A stretch of DNA of 64,000 bases from Sepiola atlantica. Taxonomy: Eukaryota > Mollusca > Cephalopoda > Sepiida > Sepiolidae. A program made the position numbers and the translations under genes. Shown here in pieces: positions 30,502 to 42,060 of this stretch. Below the pieces are notes generated by a model. That model ran no database searches. It saw only the letters and a program-made list of their open reading frames with translations, and was not told the DNA's origin. The DNA is taken from NCBI GenBank assembly GCA_963556195.1, contig OY744523.1, positions 79,847,997 to 79,911,996 on the forward strand, written 5' to 3'. Positions within the stretch are counted from its first letter, which is position 1, and each line of letters begins with the position of its first letter.

Positions 30502-30769
30502 TTGCGATACTTTTGAACGAATCCAATTATTTATTAATGCTAGTTGGGAATAATGTGATGCCACCAAATATATATATTTTTCTAATTTAATTATCCACGT
30601 TGTTGTTTACGACTAATCAATGTGGCTGAACCTAGCGAGATTCGAAACCAGGACTCCAGAGTGTGAGGCTTGAAGCTGTACCACTGAGCCAATCCCCGCT
30701 AGTGCTGGAATAAATCGCTTTTTTATAGATGCCATCCATTTGTTTATTTTTTTTGCAATACTTTTGAAC
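30502..30769 (-). mobile_element. tRNA-like/hammerhead-like short element, left copy
   Basis: On the minus strand this copy carries a tRNA-like block with TTGGCTCAGTGGTACAG resembling an A box and GGTTTCGAATC resembling a B box (complement near 30,638-30,650). It is followed by TTGATTAGTCGTAAAC (complement near 30,610-30,625), a decayed version of the hairpin seen in the right copy. TTTGCGATACTTTTGAACG at about 30,502 recurs as TTTGCAATACTTTTGAACG at about 30,751, so the unit of about 250 bp starts and ends with the same sequence, as if excised from a tandem array. The right copy is an inverted homologue. Family not recognised. Confidence 0.7.
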
Positions 30770-30867
30770 GCATTCTAATTATTTATACAGAAGAGCATTT
30801 TACCTTAATGCTACTTGGCAATTATTTTCGCTTCACCAATGTGATGCTCCCAGAAAAGTAAAATGCT

Positions 30868-31136
30868 TGTTCAAAAGTATCGCAAACAAAATAAACACAT
30901 AAATGACATCTATAAAAAAAGCGACATATTCCAGCACTAGCGGAGATTGGCTCAGGATTCAGACTCTGGGGTCCTGGTTTCGAATCTCGCTAGGTTTATC
31001 CACACTGATTAGTCGTAAACGACGAAACACGTGTCTGTAGATAATTACATTTTAAAAATATATATGTCGCTCCTCATTCCCAACTAGCATTAAGGTGAAC
31101 TGCTTTTCGGTCTCAGTAATTGAATTCGTTCAAAAG
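30868..31136 (+). mobile_element. tRNA-like/hammerhead-like short element, right copy (inverted)
   Basis: Inverted homologue of the left copy. It opens with the complement of the CGATACTTTTGAAC motif, then CCAGCACTAGCGGAGATTGG, a B-box-like GGTTTCGAATC (30,976-30,986), the hammerhead-like hairpin (31,005-31,035) and ends near TTCGTTCAAAAGTG (about 31,125-31,138). The A-box region carries a deletion relative to the left copy. It is flanked on the right by an AT microsatellite. The pair can fold into a large cruciform. No protein is encoded. Confidence 0.7.
31005..31035 (+). ncRNA. Hammerhead-ribozyme-like motif (probably inactive)
   Basis: CTGATTA is followed by a 4-bp stem GTCG/CGAC with a TAAA loop, then GAAAC, then ACGTGTC. 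This has the order of a hammerhead core: CUGANGA, stem II, GAAA, minimal stem III and a GUC cleavage triplet. The conserved G at core position 8 is T here (CTGATTA rather than CTGATGA), and the inverted copy also has T, so activity is doubtful. Fold and activity are inferred, not tested. Confidence 0.45.
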
Positions 31137-31138
31137 TG

Positions 31139-31139
31139 T

Positions 31140-31172
<33 letters not shown>
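31139..31172. repeat. (AT)n microsatellite
   Basis: Simple AT tract at the end of the inverted element pair. Confidence 0.95.
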
Positions 31173-31178
<6 letters not shown>

Positions 31179-33109
31179 TAACCAGGATATTCTCTTTATT
31201 CTCAGTCAGATCCTATCAATATATCCGTGAATATTGGCGGCGTGCATCCAGCAACCACCTACTGACGTATATGCCAGTATTTAAATACGTACGTATGCGC
31301 AACGTGTGAACCATGAATCAACAACTCCTTCGGTTTTTTAGTAATTTGGATCTCAAAAGGAAAGTTGACTTGTAAAAATATTACCACTACGATTTCAGGT
31401 TAGAGAAAATAGTCCCGTCAGACAGTTTTGTTAGTTTTTCTATCGTGCGACGAGGCCAACTTGATCTGATCTATTGTAACTACTCTGTTAACATAACCCA
31501 GCTCTCTATTTTAACAAACAATCCGTCAACGTTAGTCACGAGACTCCAAGTCAATCATTTGCCAGGAACGTACGTCCATAATACACAAGAAGCTGTTTGA
31601 TCTAGATTATACATGCATGTTTTCCGGCGAACATGTTTTAATAAGAGGACACACATCACTGTCGAGTGACTGGTTTCACCTTAAGTTGTCTTGTATTTAT
31701 AAAACCAACTGTTTATCTACTGCGTTTTGTATTTTGTTAGCCCAAGAGAACAGCAAGTCAGATAAATGCGAGACGATGGCTGCTCGGTTATTCTTTCTTT
31801 ACTTTGTAATCAGTTTGGCTTGAACAGTCGATTTGGACAATGACTCTTTTGTACTCTCAATTTATTTCAAATGTTATCCTCGTTTCCAACCAAGCTTAGC
31901 TATCTTCCATTATTTGCTGAGAAAACAGTTAACACATGGAATAATACGCAGTTTATCATTTCAAACTTTACAATTAACGTTCACATATAAACCGGAAACA
32001 AATCAATAGATATTTTCAATTTTTTTCTTATCTTTAGTATCTAAAGAGGTGAATAGTTGCTTTCGTTTTTTTCATTTTTTTTTCATTTAACACGATTCGT
32101 CATCCTTTTTAAAAACATGCGAATGAAAACGTTTAAAAAAGCAATTCTCGTCTTTTATTTTAAAGAATAAAATGCTAAATAGTTTCTGCAATCAACTGAC
32201 TGTAAGGACAAAACGGGTCACAATGGAATCTTCTAAACTTCAAGCAGAATTTCTGTTCCTCTAACGCTGAAATAACTCTTACTATAACTCCAGCACCAAC
32301 ACTTTCTCTCTGCCTCCTCCAAAAGCCTGCTTTCAATCCGTTCTTTATTTAAGACAGTTGGTCTTCAGACATGCAAATTAGTTTATTCACGTATGCAAAT
32401 CACTTGCAACTATAAATATCTACTACTGTGAATAGAAGACTTCTTTTGCCTCTGGCTGATGGACACGCACGACATGCAAAACACCTTATTCGCTTTTCAG
32501 CTGGTAAGCTTTCGTTTCTATTTACATGGTAAGCAACAGTTAATCCTTTATCTTTTAAACCACAGTGCGCTTTGTTGCAGGGGGGGGGGTCACTGATGAT
32601 CGTATTTACAACTAAGAAACGCATACAAAATAAGGCAATGGACAAGATTAAATGACAAACGCAAGGTGAATAGTGTAAAAATAGCGATCGTTTTTATTGC
32701 TCCGAAAAGGGACAAAAATAACGGGAAACGCTGTAGATACTGGAGGACATCAATGGGAACTGGATAGCAGGCTGGATGACGTCTCTGGGAACTGGAAGAG
32801 CAGGATGACGTCACTGAAAACTTGGCAGCAGAGAAAAGGCTGGAAGAGCAGGAATAACATCATTGGTAACTGAACAGCACACGGGTTTTGATGTGGACGT
32901 CCATGAGGCATAATGTGGTGTCTACAGTAGGTCCGGTTCGTGTATACGTAAGCAAGAGCTGGATCGGCAGGAGGTCGTCGCTGGGTGTAGGAAAAGCAGT
33001 ACGTCGACGGGAACAGGAAAGGTATGACGTCAGCAAGAGCAGGAACAGGAGATACAGTAGGAGAAGCAAGCTCCAGATGTTGATGATGCGTGGATCGATT
33101 TATAGCTGC
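31173..33109. other. Unassigned sequence
   Basis: No family recognised. Frames are short (under 82 codons) and lack motifs. A run of about 11 G lies at 32,580-32,589. Nothing supports an exon with confidence. Confidence 0.5.
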
Positions 33110-33132
33110 TGTGACGACGACGACGACGACGG

Positions 33133-33192
<60 letters not shown>

Positions 33193-33232
33193 GGAGGAGG
33201 AGGAGGAGGAGGAGGAGGAGGAGGAGGAGCAG
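33110..33232. repeat. Trinucleotide microsatellite (GAC)n(GAT)n(GAG)n
   Basis: Three adjacent trinucleotide runs. They create an Asp/Glu-rich frame on the plus strand and a His/Pro-rich frame on the minus strand, both typical low-complexity artefacts. Confidence 0.97.
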
Positions 33233-33460
33233 TCATTGTAGAAGGAGGTTATAAAACTGCTGCTAGATTGTCGTAGTGGGGAAAAGGCGCCCTAATGTCT
33301 GGCAAAGGTCTGTGGGGCAAGGTGCGGTCGGTAGAGATGGACGTCGAGTCCAGGGGCAAAGCCCGAATGGGCATCTGACTGAAGAAACACACCCTATTAT
33401 ATAGTGTATTGCTGGTAAAATTCTTTGATGAGATCTGATGTGTTAGCTTAGGTTACAATA

Positions 33461-33900
33461 TGCGCAGAAACTCTCGGCCGAGAAGAATTGAATACGCGAG
33501 AAAATTCTGGTTAATTGAAATCGAGGCTAATGGATTGACATGGCCGCCCACTCACCGAGCGTTGAGCCAAGGTACCCAGTGACCAATCAATGCGCGTGCT
33601 GGTCATGAAGATTTGATGCAGCCAATGCCGAGTGACCAGTTTAACTATATAAGTGTTGTATGAAACGAATTTAACAGAACAGAGACGTTCAGAATAGAAG
33701 ACAAAGAGTAGTAGAAAGTCAAACTGTGTTAGGCGCTGCAATCAAGTGGATTCGCTTTTCTTAAGCCCAGAAAGAAAAGTTGTTTCACGTCGACCTTCCA
33801 CTAAGTTGAGAAGTCGTAAATTGAAATTAACCGCAGCATCCAGAAGCAGAGACATTACCCCCTCTACCTACGAAAAAAACTCAAGTTCATGTATATAAGG

Positions 33901-33903
<3 letters not shown>
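33461..33903 (+). repeat. LTR-like direct repeat, left copy
   Basis: About 440 bp closely related to 36,539-37,006. Shared blocks include CCGAGAAGAATTGA, GCCAATGCCGAGTGAC, AACTATATAAG (a TATA-like box near 33,643), GTGGATTCGCTTTTCTTAAG, CCACTAAGTTGAGAAGTCG and AAGTTCATGTATATAAGGAC. It starts TG and ends CA if the limits are set at 33,461 and 33,903. Two copies 3.1 kb apart in direct orientation with a central TATA-like box suggest LTRs. No target duplication was found, and both copies are followed by AT microsatellites, so a dispersed repeat remains possible. Confidence 0.65.

Positions 33904-33952
<49 letters not shown>
33903..33952. repeat. (AT)n microsatellite
   Basis: AT run directly following the left LTR-like repeat. 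An equivalent run follows the right copy. Confidence 0.95.
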
Positions 33953-33956
<4 letters not shown>

Positions 33957-34544
33957 CACGCAAAAGTATTCAATACATTCGATAATTCCAAATATCTCAA
34001 AATCTAATTAATATTCTATGATAAAATTGGCATGGATTATTCATATTAACGTAAGAAACGACTTCTGTGAAGGATATTGAAAATCGATGCGTATTTTATT
34101 ATTTATTTAACAAAAGATGAAAATAACCAACGCAAAAGTAAGACCAATAACGAACTTTTAGTCGATTAAGCTAGTAGGTCTGAAATGTTCTAAGAAGGCC
34201 GAAGAAAAGAGCGGAAGTGCAGGGTATGGTAACTGTTTGGTTCTCTTTGTTTGTTTGTTTTAGCTCAGGTGCTAAAAGGAAAACACGGAAAGACTAAAAA
34301 AAACGTCTGTCAAGGTCATAGTGTATCTATTAAAAATTATTTTAGGTCAGATTTCTAGGAAGTGGAAAGTTGTTGTCCAATTGCTTTTTTGGAGTTGTAC
34401 TGTTTTCGCCAGTGAGCGAGTAGGGAATTCAAAGAGTAAAATCCGGAACGATATGATGAACGATTGCGAGCTGGAGATTACTGATTAGGTGATGTGGAAG
34501 AGGTCCACGGGGTGGGGGTAAGGAACTTAGTAGGATGAGTCAGG

Positions 34545-35118
34545 GTCTCTACTTATGATGGGGAGCCCGATGGACTTTGTGAATGGCTGGATGCCGTTCA
34601 GAAAAGGAGAGTGATTTCTGGTTTGGATGATCGAGAAGTGGTCCTGTTGTGTATGAAGGGGCTAGAGGATTGGCTTTAGTAAGATGGTTTGCTATGAGAA
34701 TGGCGATTGAGGCTGTCTGGGGGCTCACGTGGTTGGAGGCTACTGTAAAGGGAAGTCCTGGGGTGCTTGGGTAAAGAATAGAAGGGCGCAGTTCTGACCT
34801 TCTCGAATCGAGATACCCGATTGAGTGGCCCTGTTGATGGACTGCATGAAAGGGAGACATTCAGAGTGTTAATGAATGGCTGACGGTGTACCCTGGTCGA
34901 AGTCTGTGACGTCACTGTGGATAATGAGGAGCTCTATGAGCGAGTCCGAGTAGCAGGCCATGTGAGGAGGTGCTGCTCTTGGAACAGTGGCGAGGTTGTT
35001 CCAAGGCAAGAGAACCACGCGGAAGATAGAACTCCGGTCGTACCTTATACGAGGGAGATTGAAGTAGAAGACGAGACGATGAATCTCGAGGCGGGTTGTT
35101 ACTCTCAGCAGCCATATT
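34545..35118 (+). pseudogene. Possible decayed retroelement gag
   Basis: Between the two LTR-like repeats the plus strand reads YDGEPDGLCEWLDAVQKRR and VISGLDDREVVLLCMKGLE with nearby stops, then continues to a polar region at about 34,917-35,118 beginning DNEELYERVRVAGHVRRC and ending QQPYS. The first part has the amphipathic, tryptophan-containing look of a capsid-type Gag, and its position after a left LTR-like repeat fits. I did not find a clear zinc knuckle or protease. The identification is tentative. The proline-rich minus-strand frames here are shadows. Confidence 0.35.
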
Positions 35119-36538
35119 CGTAGTAACTGGTTATGGAGGGACGACACATTTGAGATCTATCAGGCTATAAATTTACCTATTCCTTACCCCCAAGTTGATC
35201 AAAGGTTAGCTTGTGGCAGAGTTTATAGCCCTTAATTTGATCAGAACGAAGTCTATGCTCCTAATGGAAAATAAGGCAAAAAAGTGCGAGACAGTCGCAC
35301 TGGGGACCTGCATGTCCGTGAGTCTGGTCTATATGACAGGTAGCCACGAGTTATGTGTACTTGACCTTTGCAAAAAGGACGATACTAGAGAGTGGCAGTA
35401 AGTATCAGGGATGGGATCCATAAGGATATAGAACTGTAACGAGTGTGTGAGAGGAGACCCACCAAGTCGATAAGGGTAATGCCCCGTTGTCGGTGATAGA
35501 GTTGTCCATGGAATGTACAGGCTTTTTAGGGTCACAATTTCTCTTCACCCTTATTATCAGGCCCATTAGAGCTCTGATGCGAAGGAGTCCTTCCTTGGAT
35601 TGGTAAGGACCAATGCAGGTGAGTGAACGAAGCTATTGGAGCCGTTAATTAAGAAGTTTCCCCGTATAACGTTAGAGAGGATGCCAGGGAAGTTAAGGCC
35701 AGTGGAGAAGGTAACCCTTGAGCGATTAAGAGTCAAGTTAAACCGGATAGAAAAGCTGAGCGAGTAATGTAGACTCTCTGTGATAACAGTGCTAATATCG
35801 GTGCTTTAGACAGTATGTGTGCTGAAAAGGATTAGGCAGACCTTAGCTAAACCAAGAACGTTGACGGACATTTGCTTGAGTGAAAAAGGGAATCCATCCA
35901 GCGACCTGTACAGAGGTGAGTGTGACGTTAGAGAACTGGGATGTCCGCAGAACGTTTAAACGAGGATAAGTTGAAAACCCTAACTGAGAAGGATAACACA
36001 GGCGATGTCATCGAGGCGGTGAGGTCTGCTGCGAAAGCCGGACTGACAAAGGACTGATTCTTGGACACAGAGTGAAGTGTCAGAGGATGGTAAAAGTAAT
36101 TATAAGTTGCGAGCTCCCTTTTTATAACAGAATGAACTCTTCATTGCATGACTAGTTTTGATCCTTACTACCATCCTTCTGACATCCCGAAACGAGAATG
36201 AAAGACATTGACTTGAAAAAGGAATTACATTGATTTACTTTGATGATTGTGAATTATTTTTGTTTTCTATATTTTAGGGTTGTGTTTGTGTTTCTGGATG
36301 ATGGGGCCCATAGTGTCAAATAAAAAGTATTTGACATAGAAGAAAGGGGCGAATATGACAATGTGCAGGGTCCCTACATTTGGAAGAGTGAACCGAGAGA
36401 ATTGAGAATCATTATTTCACACGAGTTGAAAAAGAATCGAGTTCGGAGAAAATAGTTGTTTTGACTACGAAGCGGGTGGAAAGCTAAAAGCAAAGATCCC
36501 ATCTGTAACCTGAGGAAAGATCAGTTAGAGTCAATTAT
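35119..36538. other. Interior of the LTR-like element, unassigned
   Basis: Long stretch without a clean frame. KFIALNLIRTKSMLLMENKA (near 35,220-35,280) and a polar segment near 35,940-36,050 may be decayed retroelement coding sequence, but no catalytic motif is visible. A purine-rich tract (GAAGAAAGGGGCG, about 36,340-36,352) followed by AATATGACA resembles a polypurine tract ahead of a 3' LTR. Confidence 0.35.
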
Positions 36539-37003
36539 TGTCATCAAAATATCAGCCGAGAAGAATTGAGTACGTGAGAAAACTCTCGTTAAACGAAACC
36601 GAGGCTAAGTGATTGAACTGGCTGGCCATTCCCCGAGTGTTGAGCTAAGGTAGCCAGCAACCACTCAAAGCATATGCTGGCCATGACAGAAAGATTGGAT
36701 CCGGCCAATGCCGAGTGACGTGTCTAACTATATAAGCGTTGCGCAAAGAGAATCTAACAGAACAGAGAAGTTCGGTGTCGAAGACAAAGAGTAGTAGACA
36801 GTTAGTCAAACTGAGTTCAGCACTGCGATTCCCAACTCCTGCAATTGAGTGGATTCGCTTTTCTTAAGCCCGGAAAGAAACGTCGTTTCACGTCGACCGT
36901 CCACTAAGTTGAGAAGTCGCAAATTTAAATTAACTCCAGCATCCATAAGCAGAGACATTACCCTCTCTACGCGCGAAGAAAACTCAAGTTCATGTATATA
37001 AGG

Positions 37004-37006
<3 letters not shown>
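36539..37006 (+). repeat. LTR-like direct repeat, right copy
   Basis: Counterpart of 33,461-33,903, with the same TATA-like box (ACTATATAAG, near 36,727) and the same 3' end TATATAAGGACA. It differs by many substitutions and by an extra segment of about 20 bp near 36,825. The divergence by eye implies an old insertion if the pair are LTRs. Confidence 0.65.

Positions 37007-37050
<44 letters not shown>
37006..37050. repeat. (AT)n microsatellite
   Basis: AT run following the right LTR-like repeat, ending in a short ATT run. Confidence 0.95.
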
Positions 37051-37054
<4 letters not shown>

Positions 37055-37937
37055 ATTATCTTAAACACAAACCAAGAGCTTGGTTGTGTTTTTGAGTCAT
37101 TTGAACTGTCTGTTATCTCACCATTTTGTTGGATTTTTTTTATACATGCGCCTGTCTTCTCTCATCTGGTAAGTTCCTTTACTAGACCAAATCACAACCT
37201 GTTGTCTGGCTAGTGAAGACGAGGGATCACATCAGCTTGACCTCCCCACTACGGCCAACAACAATAAGTGTAAGGACGTCACAGAACCCATGCAGAAACT
37301 ACCAGTCTGGAACGATAGCAACGTGCCCGAGGGCGAACACGACGGTGGCTTTATGCTGGAAGAGAGTTACTAGAATTATTTTCAAATAAACTCAATATTA
37401 TAGATATAATGATAATTAGTCATTTTATTGTATATAGCATTTACGCATCTGTGAGTATGCATGTCTTTAAAAAAAAGTAATTTTCAATTAAAAACAGTTT
37501 AATTGAAGAAAAGACAGAAGTTATTCTCCCTTACTACGTGAAGCAGATTTGTTCACTGAACAAAGAATCATTTGATTTTCTGATCTTTGGAGATTCTTTT
37601 TTTTTTTTTTGACGTTTTATCTTTCTTTCCTTTTTCTTTTTTTATTTATTTGCATTTATATTTGCTGACATGGCTTTCGTATATAGGTAGTTCTCTCTGT
37701 TCACCAAAAAAATGACTGAAAATGATCTGTCATTCATTGTTCTTTTAAGATTATAAACAATTATGTCTTATCTTTTTAATCTTTCACTCTATGTTACCCG
37801 GTTTCAGCAGTAGTAGCGACAGCAGCAGCAGCAAAGTAAATCTCATAAAAGCTTTATTGCGATTGGTTGACTTTTACAAAATACTCAAGATGACAGAATC
37901 GGCATATTTCTTTATTATATAAACTTTTCATTTTTCT
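37051..37937. other. Unassigned sequence
   Basis: No recognisable coding or repeat family. It contains T-rich tracts near 37,598 and a short CAG run near 37,820. Confidence 0.5.
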
Positions 37938-38330
37938 TTGTACATCTACTTAAAAAAGGATAGACTAAAATTAGGGTGGGTAAGCACTCATACCGAAGAA
38001 GCCTGTCTCAAATTAAAGCAGCTTGATGATAACTTTCAATGGGATGCGAACCTTGCTGCTGCTACTGCTGCTACTGCTGCTGCTGCTGTACGGACACTGA
38101 GATCCCTTCAACAGCTTTTTGTGATTCTCTTGCATACATGCAAGGTAAGTGACACCCTGTATTTATGGGAAAATTATAAAGACAACTTTTCCGAGAACTG
38201 TGTTCACACAGCCCAGTCGCTCCTACAGGGAATCCAGGTTGAGCACAATCAGGAACTGTACAATATGGCCTTTATTGATACTAGGAACATATTAGCTGAA
38301 ATAGCCAACTTTCTGCAAGTGTGTGGTTAG
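37938..38330 (+). pseudogene. Helitron-like helicase fragment
   Basis: A 130-codon open frame. Residues about 20-60 (EEACLKLKQLDDNFQWDANL) match the EACxxLGLLEDDxxWDxxLxEA segment of Pif1-like helicases encoded by Helitrons. Residues about 55-90 (LRSLQQLFVILLHTCKVSDT then LYLWENYKDNFSEN) match the following LRxLFAxILxxCxPxNPxxLWxxxKxxLSED block. An alanine run from a CTG/CTA repeat (about 38,055-38,090) is inserted at the point where the family has a short alanine-rich helix. Helicase nucleotide-binding motifs are outside the fragment, so it is a truncated relic. The start codon is not meaningful. Confidence 0.75.
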
Positions 38331-38456
38331 CCCCAAGCGTCACATAATGACGGGGGCGAACGTCGCAGTCCCAGAGCCCCAGTGGGGGTGAGGTTGTCGC
38401 GTACAATGTAGCTAAGTGTGACGATGCAAGCAATTTATCTGTCTATCTATCTGTTT

Positions 38457-38489
<33 letters not shown>

Positions 38490-39185
38490 GGATATTCGCT
38501 TACCTTCCGGTATGGCTTTTTGCTCACCATTGCGACGACGCATGTGGATGCCTGTCTAGCCAGCCATGATTGCTGCTGTCATCATCACCATCGCTATCAT
38601 GAACAAAAGTACGCAAACGCTGTGGATGGGTATTTAACCGTTTATTCTGACATAACACACTTTGCAGAATTTCATTTTGTGGTAAGGAAGGGCTCCAGGG
38701 TGAATTTGAGAAAGATACTATAATCACTTTGTCCACCTGTGTTCATTGTCCCGCTGACGCCGAGGGGTCAGCAGGATGACCATTTTTTATGTCTAACTCT
38801 GCTGGTGACAGGAACAAGAACAGCCTGACAACCCACCCACCCCCATCGTCGGGACGTCACTTCCGACTTCCGTTTTGGCTCCTACCCTTTTTGGAGCTCT
38901 CCTACTGTATGCAACCACCACTATCTAACATCTCTATCGCACATAAGAAGTCGATCTGTTTCTGTTTTAAATAAGTCTTGTTAAAAAAACAGCAAGTGTC
39001 GGCTTGGTGTGTATCGACGAACTAAAGAGTGACCTGGCTCACAGCGGTGGTCATAATGGCGGCGTATATCTTGTTTAACAGCTCCGTTTTCTAAGTATGT
39101 AGATGTCGAGATTGTATAGTCATAGTGGATGGTGTATATTATTTCTAACAGTTCTTTCTGGTATATGTTCCCAGGACTTGTTACA
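38331..39185. other. Unassigned sequence with a (CT)n run
   Basis: No gene recognised. A CT microsatellite lies at about 38,460-38,487. Frames of 60-100 codons show no family motif. Confidence 0.5.
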
Positions 39186-39189
39186 CTAG

Positions 39190-41105
39190 ATTTTTTTGCA
39201 CATGATCTAGCGGAGATATATACATACTACATTGGGTCGCATTGTATAGTAGCTGCCCCTAACCCTAACCCGTACAACTGGATGTCAGGTGGCTCACATT
39301 CTCCACTTCTGTGTGGCAGAACCTGCGCTTGTTGTTGGTGAGACCATTCATCTTCTTAAAAGTATTGGTCATCAAGCCTCGATCTTGGACAGCAATTATC
39401 ACCCAGGAGATCATAGTCGAGCGATCCTCTTTTGAGCCAGTCTACAGAACTTTCCTTGTCTATATATTCCTGGGTTAGTTATTCTAGAAAATATTTGGCA
39501 CGTTGTTGGTTGGCCATTCTTCCAGTTTTCTACCATAGAAGGTCTTGGTGTAAATCTGTTTCTATCACATGCTTGTTTGGTGTTTCTGTCTCATTTGTGA
39601 AATGTTTTGTGATGGAGGTCGTTTTACTGGCTTTTATTTCTTGATGTTGATGTATCACAATAAGGCTTGAGTTTCGGGAGCTTATCTCTCATCTTGACGT
39701 GTTGAATGGAATCGTATTCTTCAATGTTTGTATTGTTTCTGCTCTTCTGGGTCTTGATGTTAATCTCTTCATCAAGCTGTATGTTCTCTGCATGGATATT
39801 CTTCCTAGCTCTGAGGGAGAACTTGGCACATTTGTGAAGGTCAAACTTCATTCTAATATCATTAACGAATGTATGCACAACCTGCAACAGTTAACGTAAA
39901 TCAGTGTCATACAGCTTAAAATCATCGATGAAGAGCAGGTGGTTGACTCTTTTGGTTGGGCCTTGTTAGCGGCCCTGACTTAAGTTGTCGGCACTTCGAC
40001 AGTTGTTCAAGAGCTTGCCCTACAAAAACGTAAGGGAGATAGGCTGTTTCTTTGGAAGATTCTTCATCGGATCATAACATTCGGGATTCTGATTTTTCCG
40101 TTATTGTGGTTTAAAGGTATGGTATATGAGCAGCACTTGTTTGTCGTATTAACGGGTGAATCTTGTATAACTCAAGGCACCATAAACTATCATATACCTT
40201 TTGGTAATCTATCTATGTCCTGCTTGGGTTTCTCTGTCTCAAGGATGATTTTGTTAAGTAATATCTAGTCCTTGGTGCCAAAACACTTGTACCCTGCTTG
40301 TTATTTTTCAAAGTATGTTCCGGATAAGAGGTGTCCATAAAAAATTTTGTATGCAACGAGAAAAGAGTTTGTAGTGGGACAGCAGATTGGTCTATATTTA
40401 CTAGGACGTTGTGTCTCACTTGTTTTGGGAATGAGGTTTGTAGCGCCTTATAGTAATCATGATAGTGTGGCATAACAAAGGTCTGGTGAAGCAACCACTA
40501 TAGTGGCTATGTAGTGCTGTTAGTTGCTTCAGCCAGAAATTGGATAGATTATCTATGCCAGGTTTGTATGATTGTGAAATTTTTCCAGCTTCTTTTTTCT
40601 CATTCCAGATGTTATTTCTGGTCCTGGTATTTCAGGTTTGATCTTATTAACCTCCAATACATCTTGAATCCATTAGGCCTCTTGATAAAATGTTCAGAGG
40701 CCTCCAGTAGTTTTCTAGATCTTGTTTTTCAAGTGGCTTTTTTACATTTATTGTTTCCCTTATAAGGTTCCTGTAGAAGGTTCTTGCATTCGTTTTAAAT
40801 TGCTTATTATCATATTTTGCTTTGTTTTTTTTATTGTTTCTTATATTGTTTTTTTAATTTTTTTTTATTGTTTTTTTTATTCTTGCGTCTTGTACCTTCC
40901 AGCTATGTTGTTCATTCCCTCTACACCAGTCAGTAGACCCTGCATTGCGGGGACTGCAAGGTCTGGGACATTTCTTTCTGCAGAGGTTCAGTTGCTTTTG
41001 CAGCTTCAATTTCCAAGGCGGCGTTGTTCATGGTTCTCTGAGCCTCCATTAGTTTTGCAATTGATCGGGGGAGGTCTAACACTATATAATACTGCAGCAT
41101 AAATA
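39190..41105 (-). pseudogene. LINE reverse transcriptase to C-terminal zinc-binding region (decayed)
   Basis: Read on the minus strand in several frames. It opens with KQFKTNARTFYRNLIRE (near 40,780), then KPGIDNLSNFWLKQLT (near 40,530), the PGxDxxxxFWxK entry to a LINE RT. Then come a degraded block with GKIRIPNVMIR and QRNSLSPL (the QGDSLSPL motif), LLFIDDFKLY (near 39,930, the catalytic FxDD/YxDD box), and VNDIRMKFDLHKCAKFSLRA (near 39,850). The C-terminal end (near 39,340-39,270) reads RFCHTEVENVSHLTSSC, a CCHC-type zinc-binding segment of R2/NeSL-style elements. The clade call is tentative. The fragment carries many frameshifts and stops and a gap in the middle of RT. A CCCTAACCC-type motif at 39,255 lies just beyond the zinc-binding segment. 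Confidence 0.8.
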
Positions 41106-42060
41106 ACCTTGTTCAGTCTCTAGAGAATGATGTTTGTTCTTTTTATTACTGTCTTGGTAACTCCTAAGGCTTGCATTTTAGTCAGTTGTGGTCTTTCTTC
41201 TAGCCTCATTATCTGAACTTCCTCAATGGTGTTACTCCAGGGCTAACTGCTCATCATCTGGCTCCGGCAATTCCAGAGGTGCTGGCGGTGATCTCGTTGC
41301 TGGTGGTAAGGATGAAAGACTATGTTTACGTGAAAGGCTAGCTGGTGATTTTAGATAGTCAAGATTTAGATAGTTGATGATGGCGATCTATGATAGGTGA
41401 ACATCGACTACAACTGTTTACCTGGATCCACAGGTGGCTGGTGATGTGGTTCCATCTGTATAAGTGGTGTTGGGTGTTGGTTTAAAATTGTGATGGGGCT
41501 TTCCAGTGGATTTTTCTCGGTTTCTCTATTTCAAATACGTTATTTTTCTGGAAGGAACAGTTGTTTTGTCTGGACAGAAGTGGAAAAATATTCCCCTTCA
41601 GGTTTCTGTCCTCTGTTTTTGTTTGGCGTGTTTGGCTTTAGCATATTCTTCTCTGGGCCGTTGTCTCCATCTGGTCTCTTCTACTTTGATAAGGAGGTAA
41701 TCCCTTTCTGCCTTAGTTAGGGCTATATTTTTTATGATGGTCTTCTCATCTGGTGTTATATATATGCCTATCTTGGAAACAAGAATTCATAGAAGGACAA
41801 CTGGTGTGTTCTTTTTATTTTCATGATGCATTTCTTGATCTTCTCTATTCGAATCTAATTTGACATTTTATTCCACTTGTCAAACTTAGTGATAGCAATA
41901 TAACAAGACCTTCTTCTATTTCTTTTTGTTGTCGCTACACATAGTAGAGATAGAAGGCCAGGACCTTTTTATACCGATACCTGATGGGTGTCCCTGGTGG
42001 GGCCTCTGGCATGGCTGGAGTACCACTTCCAAAAACAGCCTGTTGAGGCACCCTTCTTAT
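41106..42060. other. Unassigned, possibly 5' part of the same LINE
   Basis: On the minus strand near 41,600-41,690 there is a basic segment (RWRQRPREEYAKAKHAKQKQ), which could be the N-terminal region of the downstream LINE. The rest shows no motif. Confidence 0.35.

Noticed and set aside
30635..30720. Functional tRNA gene
   Set aside because: Only A- and B-box-like segments are present, without a cloverleaf acceptor stem, and the block is part of a repeated element.
33030..33241. Asp/Glu-rich and His/Pro-rich open frames
   Set aside because: Pure translation of a GAC/GAT/GAG trinucleotide microsatellite on opposite strands.
34549..35535. Proline/serine-rich minus-strand frames of 60-103 codons
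   Set aside because: No family motif. They overlap the plus-strand gag-like reading and look like its shadows.
39250..39265. Telomeric repeat (CCCTAACCC) as an independent feature
   Set aside because: Only about two units, lying within or next to the decayed LINE zinc-binding region. Too short to call.
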